From positions 1 to 64,000 of the forward strand of contig NZ_LGDG01000244.1 in NCBI RefSeq assembly GCF_001279775.1: a stretch of 64,000 bases of DNA, in the 5' to 3' direction. Under the pieces are notes generated by a model that worked only from the letters and a program-made list of their open reading frames with translations, did not search any database and was not told the DNA's origin. The position numbers and the translations under genes are program-made. Every line of letters starts with the position of its first letter. Position 1 is the first letter of the stretch. Below, piece by piece: positions 16,519 through 25,616 of the stretch. The DNA is from Streptomyces sp. MMG1533. Its GTDB lineage: Bacteria; Actinomycetota; Actinomycetes; Streptomycetales; Streptomycetaceae.

Positions 16519-17154
16519 TTAGCGGCCCTTCGAGGCCCGGCCGCGGCGCAGGGCGAACCCGCCCACAAGGGCCACCTTGACCAGGACGACGGCCAGGACG
16601 CCGACGGCGGCCCAGCCTGTCCATTGCCAGTTCGCCAGGAGGGCACTTCCCAGCCCCAGGTGTACGGCGAGGGCGAGAGCGACGGCTGCCGCAAGGCCCG
16701 TCACCTTGAGGTGCACGCGGCGTGGTGCGCCTTCTTCTCCGGGTGCCGCGGCCATGGCGACAACTGCTTCGGAGGAAACCGTGGCTTCCGACAGTTGCCA
16801 GCTCACTCGCAGCCCATCACGGCGTCCGAACCGCTCGACGTGTCCGCCGGCCAGGTCCTGAAGCCGACTCAGGTTCTCCTCGTCGGCGGCTTCGACCCGC
16901 AGCGTGAGCACTCCCGGGGCTGCCCGCAGGCTGATCCGGCCCCAGGGAAGGCTGACGCTTCCTTCGGTGTCGGACCATTCGACCTGTGCCTGTTCCGCCA
17001 CGGCCCGCATGGCACTGAGCGACTGTATGTCGCTGTCTCCGTGGGCGCGGGGTCGATGGCCGAGGTGGCGGCCCTTGTTGGAGAAGTGCTTGCAGAGCTG
17101 GACGAGGTACCGGCTGGGGCGTTCGGTCGCGATGTGGGTTTCGGCGGTCGGCAT
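16519..17154 (-). CDS. DUF2218 protein with C-terminal membrane anchor
   Basis: A 211-residue protein. The first about 95 residues are a DUF2218 domain (THIATERPSRYLVQLCKHF, GSVSLPWGRISL, LQDLAGGHVERFGRRD). Two hydrophobic segments follow at about 150-200 (VTGLAAAVALALAVHLGL, AAVGVLAVVLVKVALVGGF), so it is probably membrane-tethered. Stand-alone DUF2218 proteins are cytosolic, so the tail is unusual. The methyltransferase gene lies upstream (17179-17802) on the same strand with 24 nt between, so they form an operon. Its function is unknown. Confidence 0.75.
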   Translation of the reverse strand: MPTAETHIATERPSRYLVQLCKHFSNKGRHLGHRPRAHGDSDIQSLSAMRAVAEQAQVEWSDTEGSVSLPWGRISLRAAPGVLTLRVEAADEENLSRLQDLAGGHVERFGRRDGLRVSWQLSEATVSSEAVVAMAAAPGEEGAPRRVHLKVTGLAAAVALALAVHLGLGSALLANWQWTGWAAVGVLAVVLVKVALVGGFALRRGRASKGR

Positions 17155-17178
17155 GGCGTGTCCTTTGCGGCGGGTGGG

Positions 17179-17802
17179 TCAGATGCGGGTGAGCGTCACC
17201 AGCCAGGCCCGGATGCCATCCGGGTCGGTGGTGATGTGGATCGTGGACGGTTCGATGGAGTCGACCCGCCATCCGTCGGCGAACGCGGCTTCGATCTCTG
17301 CCCGCGTCAGCTTGTGCACCACTGCGTATTCGCCCGGCTGCCGGTCGCTGAAGCCGAGCATGAAGTAACGGCCGCCCGGAGGCACGACCGACCGCAGGGC
17401 CTCGACGTAGGTGGTGCGGTCCTCGCCGCTGAAGATGTGGAAGAGCCCGCAGTCGAGCACGATGTCGAACGTTTCGCCGAGCTCGGCCAGCCGCCGGGCG
17501 TCGTACCGGAGGAACCGCACGGTACGCCCACGGACTTGTGCCTTGTCTTCGGCGGCGCGCAGGGCGTTGGCGGCGAGGTCCACGCCGGTCGCGTCGAGTC
17601 CGAGTCCGGCCGCCATGACCGCGTGCTCACCGGTCCCGCAGCCGACGTCCAGGACCCGGCCTCGGACGGCGCCCGCTGTGGCGAGGGCCTCGAACACCGG
17701 CTGGGGTCGGCCGATGTCCCAGGGCGGCCGGGTGCGGTACAGGTCCTCGGGCTCGATCGAGGCGGGGCCGCCCGAATGAGGGTGGCGGGTCGAGCCGGTC
17801 AT
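17179..17802 (-). CDS. Class I SAM-dependent methyltransferase
   Basis: A 207-residue methyltransferase with motif I VLDVGCGTGEHAVMAA, acidic motif ATGVDLA, and FDIVLDCGLFHIFSGEDR, similar to small thiopurine/tellurite-type methyltransferases. It is first gene of a two-gene unit with the DUF2218 gene and is divergent from a TetR gene at 17922. A consensus promoter, TTGACA-17 nt-TAAAGC, with a small palindrome in its spacer (17853-17881) drives it. Confidence 0.85.
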   Translation of the reverse strand: MTGSTRHPHSGGPASIEPEDLYRTRPPWDIGRPQPVFEALATAGAVRGRVLDVGCGTGEHAVMAAGLGLDATGVDLAANALRAAEDKAQVRGRTVRFLRYDARRLAELGETFDIVLDCGLFHIFSGEDRTTYVEALRSVVPPGGRYFMLGFSDRQPGEYAVVHKLTRAEIEAAFADGWRVDSIEPSTIHITTDPDGIRAWLVTLTRI

Positions 17803-17852
17803 GATCTGCCCTCCCGTGGGAATGAGCGTCCGCGCTCTTGCTTGCAGTGCCA

Positions 17853-17881
17853 GCTTTATCGAGACACTCTGTCACTGTCAA
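17853..17881 (-). promoter_or_regulatory. Sigma70-like promoter with embedded operator
   Basis: On the minus strand TTGACA (17881-17876) and TAAAGC (17858-17853) are separated by exactly 17 nt. The spacer contains GACAGAGTGTC, a palindrome suited to a TetR dimer. It points toward the methyltransferase/DUF2218 operon, so the divergent TetR product is the likely repressor. Confidence 0.6.
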
Positions 17882-17921
17882 TTCATGTTGTCCCGAAGGT
17901 GTCGGACCGTATGATGAGGCC

Positions 17922-18599
17922 GTGCCGAAGCTGTGGACCGAGACGATCGACGCGCACCGTGCCGCCGTACGCGCCGCGGTTCTGGACACCACGGCGGCGC
18001 TGGTCGCCGAGCACGGGCTGACCTCCGTGACGATGTCGCGGATCGCCAAGGACTCCGGGATCGGGCGCGCGACGCTGTACAAGTACTTTCCGGACGTGGA
18101 GTCGATCCTGCTCGCCTGGCACGAACGTCAGATCGGCCACCACCTCGACCACCTGGCCGAGATCCGGGACCAGGCCCAGGGCACCGGTGAGCGGCTCGAA
18201 GCTGTGCTGCGGGCGTTCGCCCTCATCTCCCACGAGTCCCGCCGACACCACGACGGTGACCGCGCGGCCTTCCTGCACGGGGATCAGCAGATCACTCGGG
18301 CGCATGGGCGACTTCACGGCATGGTCGAGGAACTGCTGGCGGAAGGCGTCCGGAGCGGCGACGTCCGGGACGACATCGCGCCCGGTGAACTCGCCAGCTA
18401 CTGCTTGCACGCCCTGACCGCGGCCGGCGACGTGCCGTCCCATGCTGCGGTCCACCGACTCGTCACGGTCGCCCTGGCCGGTGTACGACCCGAGCCCGCG
18501 GCTTCCTCGAACTACCACCCGAGCACCGGCAGCCCCGCGCACGCCCCCCACCACCACGACAGGCACTCCCCCCATGGCCGGCGTCCGGCCGGTTCCTGA
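17922..18599 (+). CDS. TetR-family regulator
   Basis: A 225-residue repressor. The HTH region is RAAVLDTTAALVAEHG through MSRIAKDSGIGRATLYKYF; the C-terminal ligand domain is variable, and the last 40 residues are His/Pro-rich (HAPHHHDRHSPHGR). GTG start at 17922 gives a normal N-terminus. It is divergent from the methyltransferase/DUF2218 operon and probably represses it through the palindrome inside that promoter. The inducer is unknown. Confidence 0.85.
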   Translation: MPKLWTETIDAHRAAVRAAVLDTTAALVAEHGLTSVTMSRIAKDSGIGRATLYKYFPDVESILLAWHERQIGHHLDHLAEIRDQAQGTGERLEAVLRAFALISHESRRHHDGDRAAFLHGDQQITRAHGRLHGMVEELLAEGVRSGDVRDDIAPGELASYCLHALTAAGDVPSHAAVHRLVTVALAGVRPEPAASSNYHPSTGSPAHAPHHHDRHSPHGRRPAGS

Positions 18600-18677
18600 G
18601 CGAGCCGTCGCTGTCGCCGTGAGGCACGGGGCGGGCGCGTCCGCGTCGCCGCCCTGGTCGCTCCACGACGCCTGAGG

Positions 18678-20123
18678 TCAGTGGTGGTGACCCTCGTCGG
18701 CGTGCCCGGCGTCCTCGACCTCGGCTGGGGCTTGTCCGGTGCGCGAGGCTCGGAAGCCGTTGCCTCGCTGCCCTTCTCCTCGCCCGAGGGTGCTGCTGTA
18801 TCGGGCGGACGCCAAGGGGTGCGCGGCCACCGTGGAGGGCGGGGCCGACCGACCGGCAGGGCCAGTCCGCGCCGCCTGGACGGCGGATACGACCAGCACC
18901 AGGGCGCTGGTCAGGACCAGCAGCCCCGCACCGGGTCCTGGGGCGGCACACAGCCCCTCGTACAGGGCTGCCGACGCGCAGACAGCCGTAATGGAAAGGG
19001 CCCAGAACCCAGCGGTGCGCGCCGTTGGGCGGTGGTGCTCATCAGTGACCCTTGGGGTGGCGATCCAGACCTCGATGGTGATCGCGGCGAGCGCCAGCAG
19101 CAGCACGGCGGCCGCGCCGAGGGCGATCTTGCGCTCGCGCCACCTGCGTTTCGGGCTGCGGTCCAGGAACGGCACGAGGAAGATCAGTCCGAAGACGCCC
19201 GCGATGACCCATGCGATGGATGCGACCCCGAACCATTCCTCCATCGGGAAGAACCACCGGAACATCCACAGCGGACGGGTGATCTCGATCCCTTCGACCG
19301 GCGTTGGTCCGACCACGGGCGGCACCAGCACGCCGAGCAGCGACAGCACCCCGAGCAGGACGAGTCCGAATGCGGCCACGCGCCTGAGGTGGGCGGTGAA
19401 CGGCTCGGCCGACTCGACGGCCGGCACCTGGATCTTGGGATGCGAGGAATCCTGTGCCGCTTGATCAGCAGGGCGTGCCACACGAAGAGCAGCACAATCA
19501 GGCCGGGGACGATCACCACGTGGGCGTTGAACAGACGCAGCAGGATGGAGATCCGGTCGGTCAGCTTGTCCGTGAACCAGATGCCGGCCCCGCCGAGCAG
19601 TTCGGCCACGTCCAGGTTGTGGATCCGGGCCTCGTACCCCTCCTGGTCCCACTTCAGGACGGTGCCGGTGAAGACCGCCAGGAACGTCAGCAGGAACATC
19701 GCCGCACCGACGACCCAGTTGCCCTCACGGGGCTTCTTGTACGAGGCGTGGAAGAACACGCGCAGGAGGTGGAGCAGCGCCAGGACGAACATGGCCTGCG
19801 CCGCCCAGAAGTGCAGGGCGCGGGCGAAGCTGCCCAGCCATACGTCGGTCACCAGGTCACGTACGGACTGGTTCGCGTCCTCCGGGATCGGTGCGTAGAA
19901 CTGCGTGATGTAGATCCCGGTGACCAGGAGGATCACGAACGCCACCGCTGTGATGCCGCCCAGGCTCCACGCCAGGTTGTTCGCGTGCTCGGGCACCGGA
20001 TAGGTCAGCGCCTTGATGCCCATGCGTTCATCGATCGCGTCGACGGCGCGATGGAACGGCCCGCGATCAGTTCCTCCCGCCCTGGCCGGGGGCGCCGGAG
20101 TCGGTGAGGGACTCGGCGGTCAT
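18678..20123 (-). pseudogene. Cytochrome b (bc-type, N- and C-terminal domains), two frameshifts
   Basis: A cytochrome b spread over three frames. A start at 20123 (ATG with AGGA upstream) reads MTAESLTDSGAPGQGG; a slip near 20070 leads into GPFHRAVDAIDERMGIK and the heme-binding core (ALHFWAAQAMFVLALLHL, VFFHASYKKPRE; FNAHVVIVPGLIVLL with WHALLIKRH). A missing base near 19445 shifts to the C-terminal part (PTPVEGIEITRPLW, WFFPMEEWFGVAS) and several further membrane helices. The paired histidines are intact. No Rieske or cytochrome c gene is adjacent. Either it is decaying or both shifts are sequence errors. Confidence 0.8.
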
Positions 20124-20209
20124 CGTTTCCTGCCCTCTCCGGCTTCTTGCGCGGCGGCGCGGCGCTCGAGTTCCCGGATGCTGTGGCGGGGGCGCAGTCG
20201 CACCGACAG

Positions 20210-20722
20210 TCACAGGCCGACCGCGATGGCGACGAGGGCCAGCGCGAACAGGGCGGCGTCGCCGGAATCGGCGATGCCGCATGCCGGCCGGAACTCGTCC
20301 AGCACCACGCTCGTCCCGGTCTCGGTACCCGTGACGAGCTTCCCCGCCTCCGGAGCGGACGGCAGCTTGCCGTCCAGCGAACGCAGCAGGACCCCTCGGG
20401 CCTCCTGGAGGGAGGCCCCTTCAGGACCCGGGCGCTCGACGACGCCGCGGGCCTGATCGACGAGCTTCAGATCGACGCCGTCCTTGTGCGGTGCCATCAG
20501 GGCGTCTTCGATGCGCTCGGCCGCCTTCTCCTTACCGGCGTCGTTGGCGATCAGCGCGATGGCCCGCTCGACGAGCACCGCCGACTCGACGCTCTCCCCG
20601 TCATGCGCCTCGGCCTCATCCGCAAGGAGCAGCAGGGCGAGGGTCGCGACCGGAAGGGTCGTAGGAGTTCGGGCAGCGGCGCGTACCAGCGCCCATGGGG
20701 TGCCGGGTGGCTCCTTGCTCAT
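20210..20722 (-). CDS. Hypothetical membrane protein, cytochrome-b neighbour
   Basis: A 170-residue protein with a hydrophobic segment near the start (TLPVATLALLLLADEAEAHDG) and another at the very end (DAALFALALVAIAVGL), enclosing a soluble helical region with conserved-looking KLVDQARGVVERPGPEG. The first segment could be a signal peptide or anchor, so the middle is probably outside the membrane. It lies 86 nt upstream of the cytochrome b gene on the same strand and may be cotranscribed. I do not recognise the family. Confidence 0.55.
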   Translation of the reverse strand: MSKEPPGTPWALVRAAARTPTTLPVATLALLLLADEAEAHDGESVESAVLVERAIALIANDAGKEKAAERIEDALMAPHKDGVDLKLVDQARGVVERPGPEGASLQEARGVLLRSLDGKLPSAPEAGKLVTGTETGTSVVLDEFRPACGIADSGDAALFALALVAIAVGL

Positions 20723-20818
20723 GGCGATGGCCTTCCACGGGCGGTGAGGACGCTGCGCCTCTTTGAGGCTCTCGGCGGTGACCACCGGCTCGTCGACCTC
20801 CCTCCGTGGACAGCGTGA

Positions 20819-21488
20819 TCACGATGTGCCCAGGGGTTCGCGCTGAGCTGTGCCCAGGATGTGTGTGGCGGCGGGCGAGGGCAGTCGGGTGTCGGGGAAG
20901 GAGAACTTCTCCGTCTCGGTGAGGCGGAACCCGGCCGCGGCGATCGCGGCCCGGGTGTCGCGGCCGACGTGGCAGCCGCCCATCAGCAGGGGCCAGACGG
21001 TTGCGTCCAGGGCCCGCTGTACGCGGCGCATCGCGGGCGAGTCGGCGCGTACGTGTTCGAAGAAGCGGAGTTGTCCGCCCGGCCGCAGCACCCGGTGAAG
21101 TTCGGCGAGCGCAGCATGTGGGTCGGCGACCGAGCACAGGGTCAGGCAGGCGACGGCCGCGTCGAACGAGGCGTCATCGGCAGGTAGTTGCTCGGCCCGT
21201 CCGTCCACCACCTGAACGGGGACGGCTGCGGAGCGGACACTCTGGACGGCCAACTCACGCAGGTGAGGCTCGGGTTCCACCGCAAGGAGTCGGGTCACCG
21301 TGCCGGGGTAGTGGGGGAAGTTCAGTCCGTTGCCCGCGCCGATCTCGATGACCTGGCCGGACAGGCCCGCCACGAGGCGCTAGCTGTTCCGTGACGCCCG
21401 CCTTCGCCAGGGCTGGACCGGCGACCTTGCTGTAAAAGCGCGCGAAGACCGGGCGCGAGGGGATGGGTGGCCTCGTCTGCTGGGGCAT
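20819..21488 (-). pseudogene. SAM methyltransferase (UbiE-like) with frameshift
   Basis: The start, ATG 21488 (MPQQTRPPIPSRPVFARFY, KVAGPALAKAGVTEQ), is in one frame; the body begins about 21395 in another (RLVAGLSGQVIEIGAGNGLNFPHYP) with the SAM motif VIEIGAGNG, then DASFDAAVACLTLCSV and LHRVLRPGGQLRFFEHV. A TAG in the body frame sits at the slip. Such proteins are small phospholipid- or quinone-type methyltransferases. The body alone could start at ATG 21373 but would lack the N-terminal helices. Confidence 0.75.
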
Positions 21489-21572
21489 GGACTGTCACCA
21501 ACTCTTCTCTACGGGGCTCACGGCGTCATGGGGCATGGCCTGGGCTGGGCACGCGGGCTTGCCGCTTTGGTG

Positions 21573-21974
21573 TCAGCCAACGCTGAGGGTGCCCTTCATA
21601 TTCGGGTGGATGGTGCAGATGTAGGAGTAACTGCCGGGTGCGGACGGTGCGGTGAAGGTCGCCGTTGCGTCGCCTGCGATGCTTCCGGTGTCGAACGTCT
21701 TGTCCCCGGCGGTGACGGTGTGCGCGGCGGAGTCGCGGTTGACGACGGTGATCTTCGTTCCGGGGCGTACGCGAAGGTTCGCCGGGCTGAAGGCGAAGTT
21801 CTCGATCACGATGCGCGCCGCGGCGGGGCCGGCACTGGTTGCGGCGGGCGGGTCACTGGTTTTGGCTGGGCCGTTGCCGTTGCCGCCATTCGAACAGCCG
21901 GCCAGGGCGAGCAGGGTGCAGGCACCCGCCAGAGCAGCAGCGGTGCGGCCCCGGTGCAGTGGGGTGAATGTCAT
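21573..21974 (-). CDS. Cupredoxin-domain lipoprotein
   Basis: A 133-residue secreted lipoprotein. The signal peptide ends in the lipobox LALAGC (Cys about 27), followed by a low-complexity linker and a plastocyanin/amicyanin-type domain. Copper ligands are visible: His in SAAHTV, then Cys, His and Met in YICTIHPNMKG. It is anchored outside the membrane and may carry or buffer copper, fitting the copper ATPase and CsoR genes 4 kb away. Its nearest neighbours are transcribed on the same strand, 150 nt upstream. Confidence 0.88.
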   Translation of the reverse strand: MTFTPLHRGRTAAALAGACTLLALAGCSNGGNGNGPAKTSDPPAATSAGPAAARIVIENFAFSPANLRVRPGTKITVVNRDSAAHTVTAGDKTFDTGSIAGDATATFTAPSAPGSYSYICTIHPNMKGTLSVG

Positions 21975-22126
21975 GCGGGGCGTGCCTTTCGGGCGGGGAC
22001 TGCGAGGTCGGCGCGGTCGGCGGCCGCACTCAGGTTCGCTCTCACTGGCGGTGCTTGGACGGGTCGTACCGCCGTCTGCTTCGCCTGCTCACCCACGGGG
22101 GTGGGGTCCGCGCCCGGCAGTAGGTG

Positions 22127-23620
22127 TTACCTGGACGTGGTGGCGGTGCGGCGGAAGAGGACGGCTGCCGCGACGGTGAGCCCGGTCAGCCAGGCGAAGG
22201 CGATGAGGAGAGGGCCGGTTTCGTCGAAGGTGGGGGTGAGGGCCGCGTCGATCAGGACGCGGGTGGCGCCGTAGCCGGGCAGGGCGTGTGCCCAGCCTGG
22301 CGGGGCGGAGCGGAGCATGGGGCTTTGTTCGATGCCCAGGTCGATGAAGGGCACCAGGAAGGCGATGAGGACCCCGCCGACACGGCCGAACAGCGGGCCG
22401 AGCAGGACACCGACGAGGCCGTAGGTGAGGGCGATCAGGACGTTCGCGGCGATGTAGAGGCCCCATTGACGGGCGTCGACGACGGTGGCCGTCAATGCGA
22501 GGGAGGCGGCGGTGGCCAGCAGCGCGCCGAGAGCGACCACGGCCAGGCGGGAGGCGAGCAGGGCGGCGGGGCGGAACCCAGCGAGGGACAGGCGCTGGTC
22601 ACCCGCGCGGGCGTCCAGGACGGTGAACAGCCCGGCGAGCGTGGCCAGGGATGCGATGGCGATCGGTGCCATGGTGCCGCCGTGGATGTCGGGCAGCCAC
22701 GCCTGCTGGACGAGGGTGCGGCCGCCTTCGCGCACGGTCAGCGACGTGGATTCCTCGGGGGTGGTGGCCACGGTGAGGAGGATGAAGACCACCGGCACCG
22801 CGATGAGCAGCGTCCACAGCACCCGGTTGCGGCCGGCCTCCCGCAGCCCCATTCGCACGCCTGCGGCCAGTTGGGCCGTGACCGAGCCGGGCTGGGCGTG
22901 GTGGCGAGGCCGGGTGACACGGCTGGTGGTGGCGATCACCGTCCAGCTGACTGCAACCGCTGCGGCGGCCCAGGCAAGGGCCCAGCCCAGGTCACCGATC
23001 CGGCCACCGTGGCCGGAGGACAGGTCCACCATCCACAGCGTCACGAAGTGCGTCGGCAGCACCCGGGTCACCGCCCGGTCGGCCGCACCCATCACGGGCC
23101 CGAAGAAGACGTCCAGGATCCATACGAACAGCACCAGCACGGTGCCGTTGACCGGGCTGGTCACCGTCGCGCCGATCAGCGCCCCGATGGCCAGGTAGAT
23201 CAGCGCGTACATCAGGGTTCCGGCCAGCACCCGTCCCGGAGCGTCACCGAGTCCGGTGCGTAGCTGCAGGGCCAGCAGGGCAGCGGCAGTGGCGAGCAGG
23301 GCCAGGAGCAGGCCGGTGGCCATCCGCGCGGCTACCAGGCGGTGGGTGGCCAGCCCGGCCAGGACCAGGCGGCGGTCGGCGGCGCGGGCGGCACGCAGCT
23401 GGAAGTACATGGCGATCGCGGCGATGAACCCCGCCGCCCACCCGGCCGTGGCGGACTGCACCGCAGGCCCGCCCGTGCCGCCCAGCAACTCGGCGGCATC
23501 CGCCAGCGGGCGCGCGGCCACCACCACGAACACCACCGGCACCAGGACGAGCACCAGCAGGTTCACCGGGGTCCGCGCGGCCTCGATGAGGAACCGGCGG
23601 GCGAACGGCAGGGACCTCAT
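22127..23620 (-). CDS. ABC transporter permease (ABC-2-like, duplicated)
   Basis: A 497-residue membrane protein with two similar six-helix halves (about 1-240 and 260-497), each beginning with an amphipathic stretch (ARRFLIEAARTPVNLL; GVRMGLREAGRNRVLW). The pattern is that of ABC-2 type exporter permeases fused into a single chain. Its ATG overlaps the ATPase stop as ATGA, so the two are translationally coupled. The exported substrate is unknown; the neighbouring cupredoxin and copper genes hint at envelope or metal homeostasis. Confidence 0.82.
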   Translation of the reverse strand: MRSLPFARRFLIEAARTPVNLLVLVLVPVVFVVVAARPLADAAELLGGTGGPAVQSATAGWAAGFIAAIAMYFQLRAARAADRRLVLAGLATHRLVAARMATGLLLALLATAAALLALQLRTGLGDAPGRVLAGTLMYALIYLAIGALIGATVTSPVNGTVLVLFVWILDVFFGPVMGAADRAVTRVLPTHFVTLWMVDLSSGHGGRIGDLGWALAWAAAAVAVSWTVIATTSRVTRPRHHAQPGSVTAQLAAGVRMGLREAGRNRVLWTLLIAVPVVFILLTVATTPEESTSLTVREGGRTLVQQAWLPDIHGGTMAPIAIASLATLAGLFTVLDARAGDQRLSLAGFRPAALLASRLAVVALGALLATAASLALTATVVDARQWGLYIAANVLIALTYGLVGVLLGPLFGRVGGVLIAFLVPFIDLGIEQSPMLRSAPPGWAHALPGYGATRVLIDAALTPTFDETGPLLIAFAWLTGLTVAAAVLFRRTATTSR

Positions 23621-24348
23621 CGGGCCACCGCCCGGCCATCCCGTAGTTCCACGATGCGGTCGAAACGCTCCTGGTCGGTGACGAAGTGACTGATGATCAG
23701 AACGGAGCGTCCCGCCTGGCGGCGTTCGCTGACCAGGTCCCAGAACTTGAGGTAGGTGTCGAAGTCGAAGCCCGCGTACGGCTCGTCCAGCAGCAGCACC
23801 TCCGGGTCAGCGAGCAGCGCCAGGCCCAGGTTCAGCTTGGACAGGGTCCCGCCGGACAGTTGGTCCGCGCGGGTGCCGGCGTAGCGTTCGAAGCCGAGGG
23901 CCGCGTAGATCTCCCGGCGCGAGCGCCGCTCCGCCTCGCTGGTCATGGCGTAGGCACGGCCGAACAGCTCGAAGTGTTCGTCGCAGGTGAGGCGTTCGTA
24001 GACGACCGGCTCCTGCGGGCAGTAGCCCACACGTCCGGCGTGGGTCACCGTACCGGCGTCGGCGGCAAGCGCCCCGACCAGGATCTTCATCAGGGTGCTT
24101 TTGCCGGAGCCGTTCTCGCCCACGATGCCGACCACTTCGCCGGCAGCCAAGGTGAGGTCGACGCCGCGCAGCACTGCTGTCCGGTGCCGGGCCGGCCATA
24201 CGCCGCGCCGGTAGGTCTTCTCGATCCCTGCCGCCTCCAGCACCGGACGGAAGGCGGTTGCCCCTGCTGGTTGCGATGCGGTGCCGTGCGCCGCATCTGC
24301 CTGCCGCGATCCGCTGGTCTGCGTTACCCGCGGGTCCCCGCCGCTCAC
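23617..24348 (-). CDS. ABC transporter ATP-binding protein
   Basis: A 243-residue ATPase: Walker A GENGSGKST, Q-loop CPQEPV, signature LSGGTLSKLNLGLALL, Walker B VLLLDEPYAGFD, switch His in IISHF. The signature LSGGT rather than LSGGQ is common in exporter ATPases. GTG start at 24348 preceded by GGGGAGCC; its start overlaps the stop of the small membrane protein upstream (GTGA), and its stop overlaps the permease start. It energises the permease encoded at 22127-23620. Confidence 0.9.
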   Translation of the reverse strand: MSGGDPRVTQTSGSRQADAAHGTASQPAGATAFRPVLEAAGIEKTYRRGVWPARHRTAVLRGVDLTLAAGEVVGIVGENGSGKSTLMKILVGALAADAGTVTHAGRVGYCPQEPVVYERLTCDEHFELFGRAYAMTSEAERRSRREIYAALGFERYAGTRADQLSGGTLSKLNLGLALLADPEVLLLDEPYAGFDFDTYLKFWDLVSERRQAGRSVLIISHFVTDQERFDRIVELRDGRAVAR

Positions 24349-24656
24349 GACCGGCTCCCCGGCCGTGACGCCGTTCGCGTGCGGGGCGGCAGGTCGCGCA
24401 GGGTGTCTCCGACGGCGTAGACCAGGGCGGCGGTAATGGCGGTGGCGCCCCACAGCCCCCAGGCCGCGGCGGGCGCATCGTCGGACAGGAGAGCGGGAAT
24501 GGGCACGAGACCTGCTACCAGAAGGATCAAAGCAGTGCGGTGCAAGGAACGGACCAATCCTGCGGGGTCGCGGTGATGGCGCCGGGTGAGACGGACCGCG
24601 CACCAAGCGGTAGCCAGTTCCCCGAGGATGACCAGAGTCCAGACAACGGCGTCCAT
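24345..24656 (-). CDS. Small membrane protein
   Basis: A 103-residue protein with three hydrophobic segments (VVWTLVILGELATAWCAV, LILLVAGLVPIPALL, WGLWGATAITAALVYAVG). ATG 24656; its TGA overlaps the GTG of the ATPase gene. It probably belongs to the exporter operon as a small accessory subunit, but I do not recognise the family. Confidence 0.65.
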   Translation of the reverse strand: MDAVVWTLVILGELATAWCAVRLTRRHHRDPAGLVRSLHRTALILLVAGLVPIPALLSDDAPAAAWGLWGATAITAALVYAVGDTLRDLPPRTRTASRPGSRS

Positions 24657-24663
24657 GCTCAGG

Positions 24664-25260
24664 TCACCTCCGGGTGACTCGCGAGTCCGAACGGCGGGCG
24701 GACCTGACAGTGCCGGAGGCGTCCGGTTTCCGGGAGGTCGGGCCGCTGCGGGGCCGCTTGGGCCAGAAGGCGGGGGTGTTGGCCGCGTACGCGGCCCACT
24801 GCTCACCGAACTCCTTCGCGACTTCGCGTTCCCCACTGCGCGCCAGCCTCACATACACGTAGACCAGGACCGGGAACATGATCAGGGCGGGGATGGTGGG
24901 CCACTGCAGCAGGAAGCCGATCATGATGAGCAGGAAGCCGTCGTACTGCGGGTGGCGCACCCACGCGTACGGGCCGGTCATGGCCAGCCGGTCTTTCTGC
25001 GCGGCTTCGTGCAGGACCTTCCACGCGGCGGCGATCAGCCAGAATCCGAGGCCGACGGCCACGTAGGAGGCCAGGTGGAAGGGGCTCAGGTGCGGATCGC
25101 CCTGCCAGTTGGTGAGGTCGTTCCACAGGTGCCCGCCGGCGTGGCTGTCTTTGAGCAGCGGGAACTGGTTGCCGAGCCAGCTGCCCAGCAGGTAGATCGT
25201 CAGCGGGGTGCCGTACATCTCGGTGAACAGGGCGACCATGAACGCGCTGTAGGCGCCCAT
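24664..25260 (-). CDS. ICMT/PEMT-like membrane methyltransferase
   Basis: About 198 residues with four membrane segments. The isoprenylcysteine-methyltransferase-type C-terminal motif is visible as GPYAWVRHPQYDGFLLIMIGF, then REVAKEFGEQWAAYAA. Such proteins methylate small lipophilic or thiol substrates using SAM. In-frame residues before the ATG (TASFFHPKTKRDWRA) look like the true N-terminus, so translation may begin upstream at a non-standard codon just after the DUF2933 gene. The Pro/Arg-rich C-terminal tail after residue 165 is atypical. Confidence 0.72.
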   Translation of the reverse strand: MGAYSAFMVALFTEMYGTPLTIYLLGSWLGNQFPLLKDSHAGGHLWNDLTNWQGDPHLSPFHLASYVAVGLGFWLIAAAWKVLHEAAQKDRLAMTGPYAWVRHPQYDGFLLIMIGFLLQWPTIPALIMFPVLVYVYVRLARSGEREVAKEFGEQWAAYAANTPAFWPKRPRSGPTSRKPDASGTVRSARRSDSRVTRR

Positions 25261-25304
25261 CGCTCGCCAGTCCCGCTTGGTCTTCGGGTGGAAGAAACTG
25301 GCGG

Positions 25305-25568
25305 TCAGCGCCGGCCGGATCCCGGGTGCTGCTGCTGGTCGTGCTTGTGCAGCGGGTCCTCGTCGCGGTCGTCACGGCTGTCACCGCCGTGCATGTCCTG
25401 ACCGCGCATGCTCTTCATCATGAAGAACATCATCAGCGGGCAGGCGGCCACGAGGGCGAGCCAGACGAGGCTCCCCAGCGAGGCGCCCACGACCAGGGCT
25501 CCGACGACGACAATCGCGGCGGCGAGCGCGTACATGCCGTAGTTGCGCTTGTTCATCTCGTTCATCAC
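25305..25568 (-). CDS. DUF2933-like small membrane protein
   Basis: An 87-residue protein with two hydrophobic segments (MYALAAAIVVVGALVVGA, LVWLALVAACPLMMFFMM) and a charged His/Asp tail. The double-helix layout with CPLMMFFMMK is typical of DUF2933, often found with copper and heavy-metal genes. It precedes the ICMT-like gene in the same operon. Confidence 0.65.
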   Translation of the reverse strand: MMNEMNKRNYGMYALAAAIVVVGALVVGASLGSLVWLALVAACPLMMFFMMKSMRGQDMHGGDSRDDRDEDPLHKHDQQQHPGSGRR

Positions 25569-25616
25569 GGGCCTCCTTCAGCGAAGGACAGCGGCCGCAG
25601 CCAGTGCGGCCGGCTT

